Shown: positions 34,400 through 44,619 of the stretch, piece after piece | How the letters are laid out: every line of letters begins with the position of its first letter | Numbering within the stretch: the first letter of the stretch is position 1 | Assembly: GCF_022539505.1 (NCBI RefSeq) | Contig: NC_061512.1 | Location: 254,898,510-254,962,509 of the forward strand | Direction of reading: 5' to 3' | Length of the DNA stretch: 64,000 bases | Origin: Lolium rigidum | Taxonomy: Eukaryota; Streptophyta; Magnoliopsida; Poales; Poaceae | The notes under the pieces: generated by a model | Database searches by the model: none | Told to the model about the DNA's origin: nothing | Seen by the model: the letters and a program-made list of their open reading frames with translations, nothing else | Program-made: the position numbers and the translations under genes

Positions 34400-35654
34400 G
34401 ATGGTGCAAATTCCATGGATGCAGGTTTACATATCATACATCCTAAGGAAAACGATACCCGACGATCCAGTTGAAGCAAGGCGAATAATCAGGAGGTCAA
34501 AAGCTTTCACTGTGGTCAAAGGGGAGTTATACAAACGAAGTATTTCGGGCGTGCTACGAGAGGTGCGTCACACCCGAAGAAGGAAGAATCATCCTGAAAG
34601 ATGTGCACGAAGGGGTATGCGGGCACCACGCGAGTAGCAGAGCTATCGCGGCTAAGGTTTTCAGAGCAGGATTTTATTGGCTCACAGCAATCGAGGATGC
34701 AAAGGAAATAGTGCGCACTTGCGACGCGTGTCAAAGATTTGCGGCAAGACCCCACTCACCAGCAGCGGAACTTATGCCAATCCCACTGTCTTGGCCCTTT
34801 GCTCAATGGGGTCTCGACATGGTGGGTAAACTGCACAAAGCTTCGCCAGGAGGATATGAGTACTTGTTGGTGGCTATCGACAAATTTACCAAGTGGATAG
34901 AGGCGAAGCCAATAAATTCACCAGATGCAGCATCCGCAATAAAATTTGTGAAGAGCATCGTCTTTCGCTTTGGAGTACCTCACAGCATCGTCACAGATAA
35001 CGGCAGTAACTTTACTTCCAAGGAGTTCAAAGCATATTGCGCAGAAGTGGGCATAAAACTAAGTTTTGCATCTGTCGCACATCCACGGACCAATGGCCAA
35101 GTCGAAAAGGCCAATGGCATCATCTCGCAATGGCATCAAGAAGCGCCCGCTAGGACCTTTGGAAAAAGCTAGGCATACTTGGCCGGAAGAGCTACCAAGT
35201 GTTTTGTGGAGTATTCGAACAACACCAAATACGACGACGCAGAAACGCCGTTCTTTTTGGTCCACTGGAGCCGAGGCGACTCTTGCCAATAGAAATAGAG
35301 CACGATTCTCCACGAGTCGCAGAATATGACGAAGAAACTTCGAGAAAAGCTTTGGAGGATGATGTCGACGCACTCGATGAAGCTCGAGACGAAGTCCTAT
35401 CACGAGTCGCCAAGTATCAGCAGGACTCGAAAAACTATCACGATCGACGATTGCGGCCAAGATCTTTCCAAGTTGGTGACCTGGTTTTACGACTCAATCA
35501 AAAAAGCCATGAAAAACTCGAGTCACCGTGGCTAGGACCATACATCGTCACGGAAGTAATAGAAGGAGGAGCATACAGAATCAAAGACAAGAAGACAGGG
35601 ATTGACGAGCCAAATCCCTGGAATGTGGCACAGCTCAGGCGTTTCTACGCCTAG
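34400..35654 (+). pseudogene. E integrase, frame-broken
   Basis: Zinc-binding region: HEGVCGHHASSRAI followed by CDACQRF (H2C2). Catalytic core: WGLDMVGKLHKA (Asp), SIVTDNGSNFTSKEFKAYC (Asp) and TNGQVEKANG (Glu). C-terminal section: FQVGDLVLRLNQKSHEKLE to LRRFYA then stop at 35652. No chromodomain. Breaks: CGAG for CAG at 34557-34560, CTCG for CTG at 35124-35127, and a cluster near 35245-35290. It joins the DNA copy to the host chromosome. Confidence 0.85.
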
Positions 35655-36170
35655 ATGTCGAAATATAGTCCTCCTTTGTAAAGCTACAATGTACTGAAAC
35701 GCCCGCGAGTTTTCAGACGCACTCTTTTCCTTTTTCGGGGCACCGAGTGGGGCCGGGAAAGGTTTTTAATGAGGCGGGCTCGCGGTGCTGCAATATAATA
35801 AAGATAGTGGAATTATATATCTTCTTCTCGACAAGATCAGGGGTTTTTCCCTACATGATACAATATATATATATAAACGCAGTGTCGATAAACGCAAAAG
35901 AAGCATCTTGCCTTGGTAAAAATACCTCGCAAAAAGAAAAAGAGATATAGACAAAATAGTGATCAACAAAAGACTCGGGGGCTTGCACCCACAAAAATAG
36001 TACACAGTGTATATTATCTTGCCTTGGTTTAAAAACCTCGCATTATACAAATACAGCGAATAGCCACCGAAAATACTCGGGGCTAGACAAATATAGAAAT
36101 ATGCTCGTTTGCTTCACAATAGAATCATAATCATGATTTACAAAGGAGAATTATCTACGAAGGAAAATAA
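35655..36170 (+). other. E noncoding spacer after integrase
   Basis: About 500 bp with no gene. Contains ACTCGGGGGCTTG (about 35972) and ACTCGGGGCTAG (about 36079), close relatives of the E polypurine tract. Confidence 0.6.
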
Positions 36171-37113
36171 TCAGTTCCGATTCAATATATCATCAAGAGT
36201 AACTCTGTTTTCTTCGAGAGCAGCGCCAAGAAAATCAGCATAATGACCATCCGCAAAAAAGTCGGCATCCATCCGAAGAAGGTCTTCAATCATTTCCTCG
36301 GCTACAGGTGAAACCTTCGTGTTGATGCGGTCGATACCAACTTTTCGGCGCCGTACCTTCTCGTGAACTTTCTCGACAACTTGGTTCAGATCAAGTTTTG
36401 AGTGACAGATTTGAAGCATGATAAGGGCAAATCTGGCGCCAGCTACCAGTTGAGCTCTGACAAAGTTATGGATACTGTGGGAATCCTTGAACTTCTCCAT
36501 TAATTCGGGAAAAGTTTTCGGCTGAATGTTCGGCGGAAACATAGAGTTATAAACCATCGACAGGGTCTTGGTACAGAAGTCAAGATATTCGCGCACTTGG
36601 CAAGCATGATCTTGGAACCTGACAATCTGCCGGGTTCGTTCAGGAGTAGCCCAAAATAAAGAACCATGGTTCAGAGAAAGGTTGACAAGAAGATTCGTTC
36701 TCTCATTTACTCTCAGATCTTCGGCAGCAGCATCAAGAACTGAGCCTATTGGACAACAAGGGAAGAAACTTGGAAGAAAGCACAGCAAAATAAAGAGAAG
36801 GCATCAGAAAATTCGAGATACATACCTAACATATCCGTGCTAGCTTCCAACATCAGCTCGAGCATGCTATTTTCTCGGGAACTAGCTCCTTTAGCTTCCA
36901 ATATAGCAGCATCCTTAGCAGCCATAGCTTCTTCGGCTTGACGACGAGCAAGTTTTTCTTGTTCAGATACTCTCCGAGACCTGTTCCATCATTGCCGTAG
37001 TTTGTTTCTTCGTGGATCTGAAGTTGTTGTCGAAGTTCTTGTAAATCTTCCGACAAAGGTGTGCTGGAAGAACCTTCAAGGTAATTGTCATCGGGTCTTA
37101 CTTTCTTCGACAA
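36171..37113 (-). CDS. E antisense coding block 2, two exons, uncharacterised
   Basis: Exon 1 runs to 36826 and exon 2 is 36745-36171, joined over an 80-nt intron (36825-36746) with GT and AG ends. Exon 2 has 190 open codons with AAAEDLRVNERTNLLVNLS, ERTRQIVRFQDHACQVREYL, FALIMLQICHSKLDL and DFFADGHYADFLG to the stop. Such sequences occur as the C-terminal part of grass 'putative gypsy type transposon' proteins. The start is unclear: no good ATG is visible near 37113, and one frame break lies near 36960-37010. It may be a second gene or the end of the one at 37338-40048. Confidence 0.55.
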
Positions 37114-37337
37114 GGAAGACGCGGAGCAAGATCGGGAGAGGAAGGATTTGTTGAATAGTTATCAAATATCAACTGGAAAAGAAAATCCCCGAATCAATGA
37201 TAGCACCAGAAGGAATTTCATTGATCATAAAATATTTACATGATCATTACAAAAGAAGTTCTCCTAAGGGACTAGCAGGGAACTTGTCGCCAAGACTAGA
37301 ACGGCGACAAAAGCAAAGGAAAGAAAGAAAGCAAAAA

Positions 37338-40048
37338 CTAGACCTCCGGCCTTGAAGAGCTAGGAGTCGAAGATGGCTTGATCCCGAGATAAGCCAGGAT
37401 CTTCTTCGTGTTAAGCTTTGCCGCCTTAATCAAGGAGCGCCATTTTGCTTGCTCTATTTGCTCCGTGTCGCCAACTTTTGCCCGACCAATAGTTTGTTGA
37501 CGTCGACGCAACTAGGGCAACAAGTGCTTTCCACGGCAATCTTCATGTTCTCATGGCGCAACTTCAGACCAAGATCTTCGGGAGGATTGAAGCACTTGGC
37601 AAGGCCAAGGAAAGTTGCGAGCTCCTCTTTCTTCGGGAAGAAGTAGGGGAAAAGCTTCGACAACCCCGCCCGGCTTCATCCATGCCTTCACGCGCTTCCG
37701 ACCCATGAAACTCAAGGAATGAAACGGCGTCCAGAAGAGCATCGTTGTCAGGATCCTCAAGCTCAAATTCTTGCGAGGTCCTATCTGACAAAACAAAAAT
37801 AGAAATTTGTGTCAACAAACAAGTGCAAAAAAAAAAAGAAGGGAAAATCCAAAGGGTATGCAATGGTGCAAATGCTTACCAACAAAGCGACGACTTTGTG
37901 TTCTAATGCGTTTGGTGATCGCCGCTTCGCGAGCAGATTGCGCAGTTATGTGATCGCTTAGTGAAGTCTCGGCGTCATGCAGACGTTTCCGAAGATCTTC
38001 GACACCAGCAGCATCAGCCTTCGCCTTGTCGGCTTCTTGCATAGCTTCAACTGCATCTGATTCGGCCTTCTTACGAGCCTCTTCACATTGCTCTAACTTT
38101 AGAGCAAGCGTGTCAGCACGTTCGTTGGCTTCTATCAATTTCTCTGAAAAAAGGAAGACAAGATTAGCTATAAACATCGACAAGTCATGCAGAAAGGAAG
38201 CAAAAAATAGTCGAGCATTACCTTCAGTCTTGCTGGCGTAATCACGGTACCCAACGAATTGGGCACCAATGCGAAGAAGCTCTTTGATCATAGGCTGTTA
38301 AAAGAGAGACAAAGAAAGAAAATGTTGGCATGAGAAAAATGGCGACATATAGAGCAACCAGAGAAAATATAAACAACGACAAGAGTGTTAGCAACTTACA
38401 TCATCCAAGAGAGGGTTAGAAGAGCTACTCGATTGAAGAGTGAGCTCTGATTTATTTCAACCCTTGCCCTTTTTGGTGAAGGGACAAGGGGGCTTGCCGG
38501 AGGAGTAGCAGTGCCGACATTTTGTCGAGGAGGCGACGTTTCTTCTCCTTCGACTGGCGTTTCCGAAGCGACTAATGTATGTGACGTGCTCGTTCGAGCA
38601 GCCACATCAGCAGTGGGTATTTCTTCTTCATCATCACTAAAAGAAAGCGTCGACAATGTAAAAAAGCAAGATAGACAAGAATTTTTGAGTACAAGTAAAC
38701 GAGAAAAAGGGTACTTACGAACTGATGATAGACTCAAGGTATGGATCATAGCCTGCCTTCTGGTGCGAAGGAACAGCTTCGTCGACTTTGGAGGTGCCGG
38801 AATCTTCGACATCATCCCTTTTCCTCTTGTTCCTTGGAGAAACAGCAGGAGGAAGAGATTGTGCCGACGCAGTGGCTTCAGAGACATCCTCCTTTTCGTC
38901 GGATCCCACGCATCTTCGAGACTCGCGGGTTCATTTGCAAACGAGGGGGCATCTGGGTTATCATCAGAGATAACGGCCCTTTCCTCGACATCCCCACCTT
39001 CAGGAAGAGGAGGAAGTGAAACAAGATTTGGATGATCCTGTATAAAAAGAGGGAAGGATTGTCAGACAACACACAAAGAAAGGCAATAGACAAAAAACAT
39101 GACAATGTTTACCTTGGGAAGCGCATGGGCGGCGCTGTATGGCTTTACGCGACAAGTGGAAGGGATGGAGTCTTTCTTCTTGAGAGATGAAATCCTACGG
39201 ATAAGTCTATCCAAATCCTTGACTTCCAAATTCGTCGACAGCGATCTGCGTCTTCATCGCCGCCGTAATTCCGAAAAGGGTTTTGCGAGCTTGAAGAGGT
39301 TGCACCCTAGTCCTAAGGAAGTACGCCATAATCTGGATGCTCGATAATTCTTTTCCACGAGTATTTTGCAACTCATGGATGCGAGTCATCGTGGCCTCTG
39401 TCGAAGTTCTTTCTTCCTCGGTAGCTTCGCGTCCCGTGAACGGCGGCGAAGGATTTTCTCGGCACCGTCAAAAGGAGGAATGTTGTCTTCGGCGCAGCCA
39501 TCGTTTTCTTCACGGATGTACAACCACTTCTTGCGCCATCCTTGAACGGAGTCAGGGAGTTTGACGTCGAAGTAGTTGACAGAGGAGCGAGCGGAAATAA
39601 CAACGCCGCCTATATTATAGGCGACATTGGCGAGCCATTACGGCGACAAAAGAAAATGCGCTTCCATAATGCCCAGCTAGAGCTGGACACCAAGGAAGGC
39701 TTCGCAGAGGGTGATAAAGATAGAAATGTGAAGGATAGAGTTGGGTGTGAGGTGGTGAAGTTGGAGACCATAAACATAAAGTAACCCACGAAGAAAAGGG
39801 TGAATGGGGGCGGAAAGACCGCGGATGAGATGATCAACAAAACTTACCCGATACCCCATTGGAGGGGTTGGGTAGCTCTCTTCACCGGGGAAGCAAACCG
39901 CTTTGGGTTTCTTGGTAATCCCCAGCTTTTTCATCAGATTGAGGTCCTGGTTTGTGATCTTGGACCTCTCCCACTCCGCCGCTCCTAGATCCGCGGCAGC
40001 CATTGATGAGTCAGGTGTGCTGTGCCTGGTTAATCGACGCGGTGGCAT
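37338..40048 (-). CDS. E antisense gene, 'putative gypsy type transposon' domain (PF04195-like), six exons
   Basis: Runs opposite to E's pol genes. Probable ATG 40048 (MPPRRLTRHS). Exon 1 has GLSAPIHPFLRGLLYVYGLQ and LHHLTPNSILHISIFITLCE, the signature of the plant PF04195-type domain. Introns with GT/AG ends: 39112-39038, 38718-38637, 38399-38295, 38221-38144 and 37879-37785 (75-105 nt each). Later exons encode an acidic Ser/Pro region and a coiled coil (EKLIEANERADTLALKLE onward), ending LGIKPSSTPSSSRPEV and stop at 37338. Frame breaks remain in exon 1 (about 39650-39200) and the last exon (about 37660). It is followed by AT-rich, polyadenylation-like DNA. Antisense extra ORFs are known in Tat elements; the role is unknown. 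Confidence 0.65.
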
Positions 40049-41413
40049 CAACAATGGCGGAGGGATGCAGCTACAAAGGGAAGAGCTTTGAGAGATGAGG
40101 AGCGCGGAAGGAAATTTTGCAGAGGAAAGCAGGGGGACGGCGCGAGCGGAAGTGTTCGAGGAAGAAGAAGAAGACCTTATATACAGGTGCGGTGAACCGA
40201 CGGAACCGTTGGATGAGAAAAGAGTGCAGCAGATGATCGCCACGTGGATACAAGGGCACAATGGTATTTTAACATTAACGAGGTTACAGAACGTGTGCCA
40301 GAAAAAGGGGAGAACATGTGTCCCCCACTTGCACGACGTGTCCGACAGAACAGGAATTGGGACCCACAACGCAGCGAACCAAGTGATAATGGTCAGTTTC
40401 CAAAATACAAATCGTGGCTATCATCAGCAATGACGTCGTCGAAGATAAAGAAAAATTCGGCTATGAGGTTTCAGAAGTTTATCGACAACACAAGGTTATC
40501 TCGGGAGCCTTTGATCAAATACAAGTTTTTGCCCAAATGCTCGGGGGCTACTTTGGAAAAATAGAAAATTCAGAGAATGACAAGATAGAAATGGTGAGAG
40601 CCTATGACCAAATGCAAGCATTTGTCCATAGCCTCGGGGGCTACTCCCATCGGGAGCGCTGGTCGCGCACCCGATAAATATAAAACTACCGAGAAAGATT
40701 ATAAATATAGCGGCAATGGATAGTAATCTGTGGAGCCTACACCCAAGCACAAGTTCTTGGATGTAGCCTCGGGGGCTACTCCCATCGGGAACGCTGTTCG
40801 CGTGCCCGATGAATTTTTATCAAAAATAAAGAAAAAGAAGTGAGTATATTTCGAGTTACACAAATAACTCTGCATATACTCCCATCGGGAAGACAAAATA
40901 AGTCATCAAATATGACTCGATAAAATGTGCTATTCCAAAGGCGAAAAGCACTCGACAATATATTCTCAGAACGCCAAAGTTGCGATCAATTTCTGAATGC
41001 CGCAAATTTGCGAAGGTAAGACCCGCATCCGTTCCGCTGGGCGTGGCATCGCCAAAGACTGCGCTCGCTACTTTTATCCGTATCAACAGATACGAAGAAA
41101 AATCCTAACGGACGCGTTAGGTACTCGATAAATTTGACCGGGACTCGACAGAATGGTAAGACCTTAAGCGGCACTCCGTCGAAGTTTACACCAGTATCCC
41201 GAGATCATGTCCGGGGACGTGATCTTGAAGTAGGTTTTTGCGGATTGCCACTAGAGCAGCTTAACTAGTACCTGATCCGTCGGATGAACTAGCCCCAACT
41301 ACCATTATCCCCGTACAATATAGAATTTTATGTGAAGAAGTATAGAAAAGATAAAGCTCTCGAATAAAAATAAACGGTGGAGATTTTCCCTGACTCTGCG
41401 ATTCAAGCAAAAT
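40049..41413 (+). other. E 3' noncoding region with repeated polypurine-like modules
   Basis: No gene beyond the antisense start. CTCGGGGGCTAC occurs at 40540-40551, 40633-40644 and 40768-40779, the same 12-mer as the true tract. The last two are followed by TCCCATCGGGARCGCT and a GCCCGAT/ACCCGAT end, forming an imperfect duplicated module; a third CTCCCATCGGGA is at about 40878. The rest to 41413 is unremarkable. Confidence 0.6.
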
Positions 41414-41425
41414 CTCGGGGGCTAC
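41414..41425 (+). other. E polypurine tract
   Basis: CTCGGGGGCTAC directly before the 3' LTR. Confidence 0.8.
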
Positions 41426-41810
41426 TGACATAGGCATCCCAAATGGGCCTGCCTAAGGTAGTACCCGGGGTTTACTGAAGGCCCACTATCCGAAGAATAA
41501 GAAGATTCGGGAGCCCAAGATATATTAAGGAAAGTTAGAATTGTAATAGGAAGTGTTGTTTGTAATCCGGCGGGATGAGTTAGAAACCGTCCCGATCTCT
41601 CGTAACTTGTACGAAACGAAACCCTCGGCTCCGCCTCTTATATAAGGGGAGTCGAGGGACAAAGAAAGGATCGAATCTACTGTCAACATAACCCTAGTTT
41701 TCATAATCGTCGAGTACTTTCCGCCTAAACCTTCGAGATCTACTTGCCCTCTACTTCTAGCAAAACCCTAGTCTACAATCTGTAGGCATTGACAAGTTAA
41801 TCCCTTGTCA
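41426..41810 (+). repeat. E 3' LTR
   Basis: 385 bp; see the 5' LTR for the five differences. Followed by GGAGG (41811-41815). Confidence 0.97.
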
Positions 41811-42163
41811 GGAGGGGAGCTCGCCGGCGCGCTGCATACATCTACAAGAAAATCGATTGCAGCCATGGAGATTCCCCAAGACGAGGAGGAGAAGCAGGTC
41901 AGAGCTTGGTGGCGTGCGGTGCAGGGCCGGGGCGGCGCGCTTCGTTGCGTGGGGGATGAAGGAGAGCGAGTGTATGTATCCATGGGGAGGATTAGATCAG
42001 GTGGAGGGGATGAGGAACTTGGTCACGTGCAGTGGCAGTCAAATAAAGTGGGAAGAAGTAGACAGGAGCGGGACCAGTTTAACCCTGACATTAACGCCGT
42101 TAGACACGTGTCGGGCAACAAACGCGTGCTCACGTACCCACCTGTTCACCGGGCTTCATTCGA
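41811..42163. mobile_element. Right part of the E-bearing MULE
   Basis: Starts with the GGAGG copy, continues the GC-rich MULE interior and ends with its inverted repeat (about 42125-42163). A frame from about 41865 (MEIPQDEEEKQ) is open to 42170 but unidentified; its end lies in the terminal repeat, so it is not convincing. Confidence 0.75.
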
Positions 42164-42189
42164 ATTATAGATACGTTTGGGACGTATCA
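42164..42189 (-). repeat. Right copy of the MULE duplication and the last 17 bp of the D 3' LTR
   Basis: ATTATAGAT (42164-42172) followed by ACGTTTGGGACGTATCA, which completes the LTR begun at 26373. Confidence 0.9.
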
Positions 42190-42206
42190 AGCATCCCCAA
42201 GCTTAG
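42190..42206 (-). other. D polypurine tract
   Basis: The minus strand reads CTAAGCTTGGGGATGCT directly before the 3' LTR end. Confidence 0.85.
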
Positions 42207-42842
42207 TTCCTACTCGCCCTCGAGTAGGTAAACGATAACAATGATAATTTCTTAAGTGACATGCCATCATAACCTTGATCATACTATTGTAAACACATGT
42301 AATGAATGCAGCGATCAAAACAATGGTAAATGACATGAGTAAACAAATGAATCATATAGCAAAGACTTTTCATGAATAGTACTTTCAAGACAAGCATCAA
42401 TAAGTCTTGCATAAGAGTTAACTCATAAAGCAATAAATCAAAGTAAAGGTATTGAAGCAACACAATGGAAGATTAAGTTTCAGCGGTTGCTTTCAACTTG
42501 TAACATGTATATCTCAATGATAGTTTGTCAATGCAAAGCAATATAACAAGTGCAATATGCAAGTATGTAGGAATCAATGCACAGTTCACACAAGTGTTTG
42601 CTCTTTGAGATGGGAGGAAATAGGTATACTGACTCAACATAAAAGTAGAAGAATGGCCCTTCGACGAGGGAAGCATTGATTGCTATATTTGTGCTAGAGC
42701 TTTTATTTTGAAAACATAAAGAGAGCATAAAAATAAAGTTTTGAGAGGTGTTTGTTGTTGTCAACGAATGGTAGCGGGTACTCTAACCCCTTGCCGGACA
42801 AACCTTCAAAGAGCGGCTCCCATTTTATTTTTATTTTTGGGT

Positions 42843-42930
42843 GGCACTCCTTCCAACCTTTGCTTTCACAAACCATGGCTAACCGAATCCTCGGGTGCCT
42901 GCCAACAATCTCATACCATGAAGGAGTGCC
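42843..42930 (-). other. Structured hairpin, copy 1 in D
   Basis: Closed by an 11-bp perfect stem, GGCACTCCTTC with GAAGGAGTGCC, as in A copy 1, with the same CCATGG and CCGA/TCGG interior. Confidence 0.6.
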
Positions 42931-42954
42931 TTTTTATTTTAGTTTTATTTCGAT

Positions 42955-43043
42955 GACATTCCTCCCCACCTTTGCTTTCTCAAGCCATGGCTAACCGAAT
43001 CCTTCGGGTGCCGTCCAACAATCACATACCATGGAGGAGTGTC
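42955..43043 (-). other. Structured hairpin, copy 2 in D
   Basis: Arms GACATTCCTCC and GGAGGAGTGTC; one mismatch in the stem. Same interior as the other copies. Confidence 0.55.
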
Positions 43044-43925
43044 TATTTGTAACTTTATGAAAGTTAATTAATTCGGGGCTGGGAACCCCATTGCCAGCTC
43101 TTTTTGCAAAATTATTGGATAAGCGGATGAAGCCACTAGTCCATTGGTGAAAGTTGCCCAACAAGATTGAAAGATAAACACCACATACTTCCTCATGAGC
43201 TATAAAACATTGACACAAATCAGAGGTGATAAATTTTGAATTGTATAAAGGTAGCACTCAAGCAATTTACTTTGGAATGGCGGAGAAATACCATGTAGTA
43301 GGTAGGTATGGTGGACACAAATGGCATAGTGGTTGGCTCAAGGATTTGGATGCATGAGAAGTATTCCCTCTCGATACAAGGCTTAGGCTAGCAAGGTTAT
43401 TCGAAACAAACACAAGGATGAACCGGTGCAGCAAAACTCACATAAAAGACATATTGTAAAAATTATAAGACTTTACACCGTCTTCCTTGTTGTTGAAACT
43501 TTTTACTAGAAATTATCTAGACCTTAGAGAGACCAATTATGCAAACCAAATTTTAGCAAGCTCTATGTATTTCTTCATTAATAGGTGCAAAGTATATGAT
43601 GCAAGAGCTTAAACATGAGCACAACAATTGCCAAGTATCACATTATCCAGGACATTTTACCAATTACCACATGTAGCATTTCCCGTTTCCAACCATATAA
43701 CAATTAACGAAGCAGTTTCAACCTTCGCCATGAAAATTAAAAGCTAAGAACACATGTATTCATACGAACCAGCGGAGCGTGTCTCTCTCCCACACAAGCA
43801 TTTATTCAAACAAAAACAAAAACAAAAACATACAGACGCTCCAAGTAAAGTACATAAGATGTGACCGAATAAAAATATAGTTTCAAGAGAAGGAACCTGA
43901 TAATTTATCGATGAAGAAGGGGATG

Positions 43926-44003
43926 CCTTGGGCATCCCCAAGCTTAGATGCTTGAGTCTTCTTGAAATATGCAGGGATGAACCACCTGGGCATCCCCAAG
44001 ATT
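43926..44003 (-). other. Two internal polypurine-tract-like motifs of D
   Basis: The minus strand carries CTAAGCTTGGGGATGCCC (43931-43946 region, inside a GGGGATGCC/GGCATCCCC palindrome) and CTAATCTTGGGGATGCCC (about 43986-44003, one change). Both match B and C. Confidence 0.6.
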
Positions 44004-44619
44004 AGACTTTTCACTCTTCTTGATCGTAGTATATCATCCTCCTCTCTTGACCCTTGAAAACTTCCTCCACACCAAACTCAAAACAACTCATTAGAGGGTT
44101 AGTGCATAATCAAAAACTCACATGTTCAGAGGTGACACAATCATTCTTAACACTTCTGGACATTGCACAAAGCTTCTGAAAATTAATGGAACAAAGAAAT
44201 CCATCCAACACAGAAAAAGAGGCAATGCGAAATAAAAGGCAGAATCTGTCAAAACAGAACAGTCCGTAAATACGAATTTTAAAATGGCACCAGACTTGCT
44301 CAGATGAAAATGCTCAAATTGAATGAAAGTTGCGTACATATCCGAGGATCACTCACGTAAATTGGCATAATTTTCTGAGTTACCTACAGAGAATTAGGCC
44401 CAGATTCGTGACGAGCAAGAAATCTGTTTCTGTGCAATAATCCAAATCTAGTATGAACCTTACTATCAAAGACTTTACTTGGCACAACAATGCAACAAAA
44501 CTAAGATAAGGAGAGGTTGCTACAGTAGTAACAACTTCCAAGACACAAATATAAAACAAAGGTACTGTAGCAAAATAAACACATGGGTTATCTCCCAAGA
44601 AGTTCTTTCTTTATAGCCA

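Larger units (their letters stand above)
28839..41810 (+). mobile_element. Element E: Tat-type Ty3/Gypsy retrotransposon, 12,972 bp
   Basis: Two 385-bp LTRs (28839-29223 and 41426-41810), perfect GGAGG duplications, a primer site, gag, protease, RT with YIDD, RNase H, a second RNase H, integrase, an antisense spliced gene and repeated polypurine motifs. The second RNase H after the first is characteristic of the Tat lineage. The LTRs differ at only five places, four of them CTG sites, so the insertion is very young. The frames are broken at many points, but a large share are CAG/CTG anomalies. Confidence 0.93.
27788..42163. mobile_element. Mutator-like element carrying GC-rich gene-like DNA (Pack-MULE candidate), split by E
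   Basis: The ends are inverted repeats: the left has CGGTGTACAGGGGGGTACG and the reverse complement of the right has CGGTGAACAGGTGGGTACG. About 23 of 26 bases match, with a looser outer part. With the 9-10 bp duplication this is a MULE. Excluding E it is about 1.4 kb (27788-28838 and 41816-42163). Its interior is far richer in GC than the surrounding retroelements and has long overlapping open frames, including 28274-28846 (plus) and 28770-28363 (minus), with Arg/Pro/Ala-rich products. That is the look of captured gene DNA, but I could not identify the donor. Confidence 0.8.
42207..44619 (-). other. D 3' noncoding region
   Basis: About 2.4 kb with no gene. Its proximal half (about 43500-44600) matches the B and C 3' regions. 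Its distal part contains the hairpin pair shared with A and O. So it is a mosaic of the two groups. Confidence 0.7.

Noticed and set aside
41865..42170. Frame starting MEIPQDEEEKQ in the right MULE half
   Set aside because: It runs through the terminal inverted repeat into the D LTR, so its end is not that of a gene.
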